Shown one piece after another: positions 58,124-64,000 of a DNA stretch of 64,000 nt. Source of the stretch: Clavaria fumosa (lineage: Eukaryota; Basidiomycota; Agaricomycetes; Agaricales; Clavariaceae); assembly GCA_951802425.1 (NCBI GenBank), contig OX637796.1, positions 1,426,001-1,490,000 on the forward strand, in the 5' to 3' direction. The notes beneath the pieces were generated by a model. That model saw only the letters and a program-made list of their open reading frames with translations, was not told the origin of the DNA and did no database searches. Position numbers and translations under genes: made by a program. The number at the start of each line of letters is the position of its first letter. Position 1 is the stretch's first letter.

Positions 58124-58569
58124 ACAAGATTCCTTGCATCATGACAGGCTTCTTGCTCAGCATGGACAAGTTTCAGCATCGCATATGATTCATGAAGGCT
58201 TGTGGGCAGATGATGGAGCCCTGTGAAATCCTTGTCAAAGGTTGCTTATCAGTCAGTCAGCCATGCAAGGATTGTAACAAGCAGACCTCTTGGGGAGACA
58301 GGTCAGCTTCAGACAGCAGTGGCAGGGAGTCATTCAGAGTGGACTGCATTGGTGCAGGAGCATCAACATTATCTATGAAGTCTAGGGAAGTTGAGTAGGA
58401 CAAGAAATTTTCTGAATGGACAAAAGTCATTCACATGAGATTGTAGTCATAAAAAGTGTTGGATCAGTCATTGTTGAGGGTGAACATGCTCTTGTGACTG
58501 GTAGCAGTCACATGTAGTTGGATTGTGTGACTGCTGCCATGCACCACACACAGGTGTCCCATTTGTGGC
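58124..58569. other. Spacer between MITE and Plavaka pseudogene
   Basis: A short unsupported frame (58192-58398) only. It may include the 5' region of the Plavaka element. Confidence 0.3.
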
Positions 58570-59805
58570 ATGCATTGCCCAAACTGCAATAAACAATTCA
58601 AGACTGAAACACAACTACTTCAGCACATGAATCATCCACTATCCAAATGCTTTAATTCTCCTGCTGAGCTCTCTGATTTTTGCCTTCACTCTCTACTGAA
58701 ACCCAACCCCCTGGCCACTGAAGTGTCTGTCCAGGATAACAAGGATCCAGGGAACATTGGGAGAATCAGGAATGATGAGATGGACCCCTCCACCTGGGCC
58801 AATGGATGTGATCCAGAGGACTTACTTACCATGCATGACATGTGCAGTCAATAACCTTGCATCGATGAATATCCCAGAGCCACAAAATCATATGGATATG
58901 GAGAAAAATTCGTGGATCAGTTCCATGGTGATGAGCATGCTGAAAAGAGGGACAAGAACTTGTATTATCCATTCACATCAAAAAACAAATGGCAACTAGC
59001 TTCCTTCTTGATGTACTCCAGTCTCAACATGTCAATCATTGATGAGCTTTTATCACTCAATCTTGTGAGTGCCTCCATTTGTGTTATTCTAAATCTTGGT
59101 CTAATATTCTCACCTTAGATCAGAAGTCTTAACCTTACTTTTTGCAATGCCAAAGCACTGTGTGTGAGAGTCAAGATGCTCCCTTCTGGGCTGAATTGGA
59201 ACTACACAACCTGCACGATTGCTTATCTGACCAAAAAGCCAACTTATCTGTTTTACTGTGACCCATTTCACTGTATTCAGTCATTATTACACAATCTGCT
59301 TTTGAATAGTCATATCAACTTTGTTCCATTATGTATTTTCAAAATGGCTGAAAGGCTTATATGAGTTTATAAAGAGTGGCTGACAGGTGACTCTCCATGG
59401 GAAATGCAGGTAAGACTCTGCCTGACCCAAATGCAGGCCTGTGTGCTGAGGAGAACTTTACACTCACCCACCCATTCCTCAGGAGTCCTCAGTACTCCAG
59501 AGGAGTGAGTGAGGAGTGAGTGAGGAGTGAGTGAGGAGTACTGAGGAGTAGTGAGGAGCAGGTGAGGAGTAGTGAGGACTCCTGAGGAGTGAGTTGGGAC
59601 TCCTGAGGAGTGAGTTGGGACTCCTGAGGAGCCAGTCAGGACTCCTCTCCCAGCCAAATTGCTGTGAGGACTCCTCACTATTCCTCAGGAGTCCCAACTC
59701 AGTCAGGAGTCCTCAGTGCTCCATGAGGAGGCCTCTGTGCAGAGGGCTCCTGAGGAGTAGTGAGGAGTAGTAAGGAGTCCTGAGGAGCAGTCAGGAGTCA
59801 TAAAT

Positions 59806-59882
59806 GTTTTGGCAACTCTCAGGATTGAACTCAGGCCTCCAGACAAACCAAGCCATGTACATTACCACTAAGCTAAATGGTC
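59806..59882 (-). repeat. tRNA-derived SINE head within the minisatellite
   Basis: On the minus strand TAGCTTAGTGG (59865-59875) is a good A box and GAGTTCAATCC (59822-59832) a good B box, correctly spaced. The sequence begins ACCATTTAGCTTAGTGGTAA and looks clearly tRNA-like. It may be a tRNA relic or SINE. The insertion splits two minisatellite blocks. Confidence 0.62.
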
Positions 59883-60152
59883 ATTCTCATAATAGATTGT
59901 ATTTGTGACCAAATGCAAAACATGGGGCACATACTAAAGGCAATCAATTGCATTCAGATGCCATTCTATGCTTTGTCATTTATATACTAAGTCCTTGGAA
60001 CCATGAGGAATGACAAGGAGGACCAAGGACTATTCAGGAGTCCTGAGGAATAGTAAGGAGTCCTGAGGAGTAGTAAGGAGTAGTAAGGAGCCCTGAGGAG
60101 TAGTAAGGAGTCATGAGGAGTAGTGAGGAGTAGTGAGGAGTAGTGAGGAGTA

Positions 60153-60471
60153 TATTGGAATTGGGTTGTCGCACCCATCGATCAGATAAGCGCATTATTA
60201 ATTTCTCTTTAGTCATCGGACCAGGCCCCTTAGTAAAAATGTCATGTGATTATGTAGAGGCACTAATGCCATTGGTAGTTATTATTAGCTATCACATGAC
60301 TGCAGTAGTATATAAGCAGCTCACCAGATGTAGTAGATAGCCATCTGGTTATCCAGTTTTGTGCCCTGGTCTACCACTACCACTACCGACTCAACTTCGC
60401 TCGTCGTCACTGTTGTTGTCCCTCGATAGGATCCTTACCGATCAGCACACCGATAACCAGTTTCCCTAACA
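60153..60471. repeat. Solo LTR (319 bp) with GAGTA target duplication
   Basis: It is inserted in the minisatellite. GAGTA occurs at 60148-60152 and 60472-60476. The left end reads TATTGGAATTGG (the expected TG has become TA), and the right end is CCCTAACA. Homologous to 54851-55158. Confidence 0.88.
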
Positions 60472-61794
60472 GAGTAGTGGTAAGGAGTAGTAAGGAGTCC
60501 CTGGTACTCCTCACTGCTCCTCAGGATTCCTTACTGCTCCTCAGGAGACCCTAGGAGTGGCAAGGAGTCCTGAGGAGTGAATGAGGAGTCCTGAGGAGTG
60601 GGTGAGGAGTCCTGAGGAGTGGGTGAGGACCCTGGGGGGACTCCTGAGGAGTACTGAGGAGCACTGAGGAGTTCTGAGGACTCCTGAGGAATGGGTGGGA
60701 GAGTGTAAAGTTCTGCCTTTTACCCATCCCTAAATTTCTGCATCCAGTCAAAAAATTGCATGGTGTGCTGGAAAGTCATCTCATCCACCAGTGCATTGAC
60801 TTCATCATCCAGCCACTGAAGAAGGCTGCTGAAATTGGAATTATGATGTCCGATCCCCTTGGATATTGCCAATATTGTTTCACTGCCCTTGCTAGCTGTG
60901 TTGTTGATACTCCAGAGTCTGCCCTTTATGCCTGCATAGCTGGCAAGACTTTGTCAGTCACAACCACTGACTTTACTCAATTTTGTGATTCTTTTTGCCA
61001 TGAACCTTGCACTGGCTCAAGGACACTATCACAACTGCAAATTCTTGAGGAGGAATTCAACCCATGGGATCTAGTCACATACATTGGCACTGCAAAGAAG
61101 ATCTGTCTCAATGGTGTTCACTGACCATTTTGGAGGGATTGGCTACTCTCTGAGCCATCATTGTTTCTCACACCTGAAGTTTTACACTATTTTCACAAGA
61201 TGTTTTGGGACCATGATGCACAATGGTGCATTAATACTGTTGGACCTGCTGAGATAGATTTCTGATTCTCAATTCTCCACCCTCATGTTGGCTTTTGTCA
61301 TTTCAAGGAGGGCATTTCACAACTGAAGCAAGTCCACAGGCCATGAACACCACAATATCCAGTGACACATAATTGGCATAATTGCTGGAGCTGTACCAAA
61401 AGATTTTCTTGTTGCACTTCATGCATTGGCAGACTTCTGCTACCTCTGTCAGGCACCCAATATTGATGAGGATGCTTGCAACCAGATCCTTGCAGTGCTG
61501 GCAGAATTTCATCACCGTAAAACAGCCATACTTGCTGCAGGTGCCTGATGGGGAAAAGGGAACAAAGCTATTAATAATTGGCATATACCAAAACTCGAGT
61601 TCATGCCAAGCATTTGGGCAAATGGCATGATTGCTCAGTGGTCAGCAGATGTGACTGAACATTTGCATATCACTGAAATCAAGGTCCCAGCCCACTCAGG
61701 CAACAATCAGCACTATGAAGAGCAGATTTTCCAATACCTTGATTGCATGGACAAGTGCTGATATTTAGATCTTGCTGTGTCATTCATCAACCCT

Positions 61795-62149
61795 CAAGCA
61801 GATGGTTCAATGTCACAAATGATAGCTGACTCTTGGATATCTGAGGGAGTGCAGACTTGGCCAGAAGAGAGCAGGCAGTCGTATTGGAAGAAAGGTAACA
61901 ACCTGAGGAAGTACCTACGAAGAGAGTCTGTACTTATATACTACAGAGTACAGAGTGTGAGTCATATGGGGCTGGGGGCAGTGTGCAGGAACGAGGGGTA
62001 CATGTGGGACTGGCGAGGCAGCGCTGCATGGAGATGTGAAAAGGAAGAAGGGGAGAGCATGTGGAAGGGGGCAGGGGTGGTGGTGATGGTGTGGGAGCAA
62101 CATGGGAGTGCGGATCACATGGTTAGGGGGGTGCACATGATTTCTTACA
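61795..62149 (-). repeat. Probable 3' LTR of a chromodomain gypsy element
   Basis: On the minus strand the purine tract AGGAGGGGGA (about 62150-62162) precedes TGTAAGAAATCATGTGC. A TATATAAG motif lies about 215 bp further in. The distal boundary is approximate. Confidence 0.5.
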
Positions 62150-62186
62150 TGTCCCCCTCCTGTAGTCCAACATCCCGATGGACCAT

Positions 62187-63338
62187 TCAAGCTTCCAGAC
62201 TTTCCTTGTGCTCACGCTGGGTTCGTGGTTCAGCTGGTGGCGGTTCGATTTCCATTGGGGGATCAACACTCGTGTCACGCATGTTGGGGATGAGGGGGTG
62301 TTCGTAGGCATTGGTGGGGACGATCCACGGAGATATTACGTCAGTGGTGACTGGTATAACCCAGGGGGGGCCTCCTTGTCGGTGGTGCATGGCCCATTCT
62401 TCTCAGAGGACTGGCTCGGGCGGTAGGGGAATTTCGAATCGTAGTTGTGAATTTCGACAGTTTAGCCAAAGTTCGACGAGGGCGGGGGAGGCGCATAGGA
62501 TATGCCACTGTTGCTCGAACTCGAGTCCTCAAAGTTCACACCACATAGCTCAGCTGAAACTTGAGCTAAGTCGTTCGGCCATGCAGCGCAGCCACACGTC
62601 GTCTTCGGGTTCGAGCAGCTCTCGGTTGCATCGGAACTGGGGCATGTGTGCCAGAGGGTTGTCCGACATGAGCGGAGGGGGGTCCAATCCCAGGCTTCGG
62701 TGTGCTAGGGGGATCCAGACTGTGTCCAGGATGTGGTGCATACAAGCGGTGGTACTCGGTGATGAGGGTGGACCCTCAAGTGTAGTCAGTGCGGGCTGCA
62801 GGCATGTAGTTTCGGTGGGAGGTGGGTGCGGTAGGTTCTGCAGCCATCCGCCAGATCAGCGAGCGAAGTACGGTGGCCCCGGGCTTCTGCAGTGTGGAGT
62901 CTGAGGTGTCCGGTCGGGAGGCATTGTGGGGAGGTTAGAGAGGGGTGGCGATTGCTTAAGTGGCGTGATTCGGGGTTATATACTTTTTGCTCTTGCAGGG
63001 TCAAAGGAGTGTGTGAATCTTCATGCAAACGTAACAGTGAGGGCCCAGGCTGCTTGCGGGTGTTTGCAGTGGAAGTCTGCGATTGCGTCCGCGGCATCCT
63101 TCAGGTTCGCTTTCAGTTCCCACGTATTGTCCTCATGCAGGTAGTCAGCCCACTTTACTAGGTATTGTATTTTGTGTCCACGCTTCCGGCTCTTCAAGAC
63201 TTCTTCTACATCGTATTGCAGGTGCTCATCGATGAGTTCGGGTGGTGGGCATTTGTCCAGTCCCTGGTTTGGGAACTTTCCTTCTATATATGGCATGAGT
63301 AAGACCTCATTGAACACTGGGTGGATCTTCCACATCAC
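62187..63338 (-). pseudogene. Ty3/gypsy (chromovirus) integrase C-terminus with chromodomain
   Basis: Minus-strand frame 63021-63338 reads IHPVFNEVLLMPY, then a chromodomain (YDVEEVLKSRKRGHKIQYLV, KWADYLHEDNTWE, AADAIADFHCKHP). This is the histone-binding module at the end of chromovirus Pol. Downstream proline-rich frames (for example IVPTNAYEHPLIPNMRDT near 62300) look like its C-terminal extension, with stops and shifts in between. The upstream integrase core is missing, so the copy is truncated at about 63340. Confidence 0.85.
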
Positions 63339-64000
63339 AGCCCGGCCTCTGAGCGCAAAAATCGACTATATCTCGAGAACTACTGCTCTGATTGCCTCGC
63401 CGTTTCGACCAACGGATTCTACGCCTTCCATTACCCTGGAATACGGAGTTTTACGTCGTTAGCTGCTCGGACTGGCTCGCAGTGCGCCTGTCTCCATCTG
63501 AGACATTGTTCTCCTATTTCTCCAACATCTCATATCTTGGGATCCTGATTACGGATTCACTCCAAACTCTGTCAGACGCCTTGCGCCTACTGCATCCATC
63601 GTCGTACCAAGTTTCACACCGATCCGACCATCCGTTCCCGAGATCTGGCACTGTGCCCATTTCGCCTCCCAGACCATATCCCAGAGTTGCGAATATCTCA
63701 GTAACCACTGCTAGGATTCCCTTGATTCTTTGTGGACCCGGCCTACCATATTGTTTCTACCAGCACGCGGGGTTTCGCACGATTCGCATCAGTCGTTCGT
63801 CCACAATCGTCGTTTCCCATTTTGCCTCACAGACGCCCTCCTGTGACAAAATTCATCGTATCTCAACAACATCTTATCGTACCCATTTGCCATTTCGGGT
63901 GCCCATACTACACATCGACGCCCATCAGCTCCCCAAGTTCGCAGTAAATCGCATCCGTCGTTCCCTCGCAATCACCAATTTCATCATTGCCATTCAACTC
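63339..64000. other. Unassigned repeat-like sequence to the window edge
   Basis: Phrases such as 'tatctcgagaactactgctctgattgcctcgccgttt' and 'atatctcagtaaccactgctaggattcccttg' suggest degenerate ~100-bp internal repeats. No gene is supported. Confidence 0.3.

Larger units (their letters stand above)
59480..60715. repeat. GAGGAGT minisatellite invading the Plavaka pseudogene
   Basis: Runs of gaggagtagt, gaggagtcct and gaggagtgag occupy 59496-59800, 59998-60150 and 60472-60700. They are split by a SINE and a solo LTR. Variant units alternate between palindromic-looking cctgaggag and aggagtcct. Serine/tyrosine-rich open frames on the minus strand are artefacts. Confidence 0.88.
58570..61790 (+). 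pseudogene. Plavaka-type (CACTA-like) transposase, decayed and interrupted
   Basis: The first exon has a C2H2-like finger (MHCPNCNKQFKTETQLLQHM). Recognisable Plavaka blocks follow: NLYYPFTSKNKWQLASFLMY, IIDELLSLNL, RVKMLPSGLNW, LFYCDPFHCIQSLLHN and EWLTGDSPWEMQ. A 1.3-kb insertion of minisatellite, SINE and solo LTR sequence (59408-60720) follows. Then come VLESHLIHQCIDFIIQPLKK, GIMMSDPLGYCQYCFTALAS, CVVDTPESALYACIAGKT, CLNGVH-PFWRDWLLSEPSLF, MFWDHDAQWCINTVGPAEID and HFKEGISQLKQV. Beyond 61260 it is full of stops and frameshifts. Plavaka elements are a basidiomycete-abundant family, and the match to their proteins is strong from memory. Confidence 0.82.

Noticed and set aside
59367..60751. 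Serine/tyrosine/histidine-rich minus-strand frames
   Set aside because: These are translations of the GAGGAGT minisatellite, with the same peptide word repeated (HYSS, LLRSP).

Overview
This window is eukaryotic and fungal, most likely an agaricomycete (mushroom-forming basidiomycete). The genes are packed with 34-70 nt GT-AG introns. The mobile fraction (a decayed Plavaka-type transposase, copia and chromodomain Ty3/gypsy elements, tRNA-derived SINEs) is typical of that class. The species cannot be named from sequence alone. All exon boundaries were inferred by eye from splice signals, reading-frame phase and conserved protein blocks.

Region 1 (1-21.4 kb) is ordinary gene space. In order it holds: the 3' end of DOT1 (histone H3K79 methyltransferase, +); ARP5 (INO80 actin-related protein, +, 14 exons); a SEC4/RAB8 GTPase (-), divergent from a mitochondrial CLPP protease (+); a membrane-anchored, apparently catalytically dead A1 aspartic-protease-like protein (+); a 16-exon ADAM metalloprotease (-); a secreted repeat protein (-); an unrecognised nuclear-looking gene (-), divergent from chorismate synthase ARO2 (+); and a small unrecognised gene (-). 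These act in chromatin, exocytosis, mitochondrial proteostasis, cell-surface proteolysis and the shikimate pathway. They are neighbours, not a pathway cluster.

Region 2 (21.45-40.4 kb) is built from two related transposons of the Tc1/mariner (DD34E) type. Each carries an inward-reading transposase gene and, from the opposite end, a second conserved gene with a C-terminal SAM-like helical region. Element 1 (21452-28165) has ~320-bp inverted repeats and a TA target duplication. Its central cargo contains scrambled, decayed fragments of host genes: RPB1 (RNA polymerase II largest subunit) and CYC8/SSN6. Element 2 (about 28.7-40.4 kb) has >1-kb inverted arms built from the 5'/middle part of a host RPN2 (26S proteasome) gene, reading inward from both ends. 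A copia element (29346-34095, TSD GAAAT) sits inside the left arm.

Region 3 (40.4-64 kb) holds repeats and decayed elements: a purine-rich minisatellite, a 2.3-kb inverted repeat, a gene disrupted by an exact 340-bp triplication, gypsy and copia remnants, two solo LTRs with perfect target duplications, a ~1-kb MITE, a Plavaka pseudogene invaded by a GAGGAGT minisatellite, and the 3' end of a chromodomain gypsy element. I see no rRNA, canonical tRNA gene or CRISPR array.
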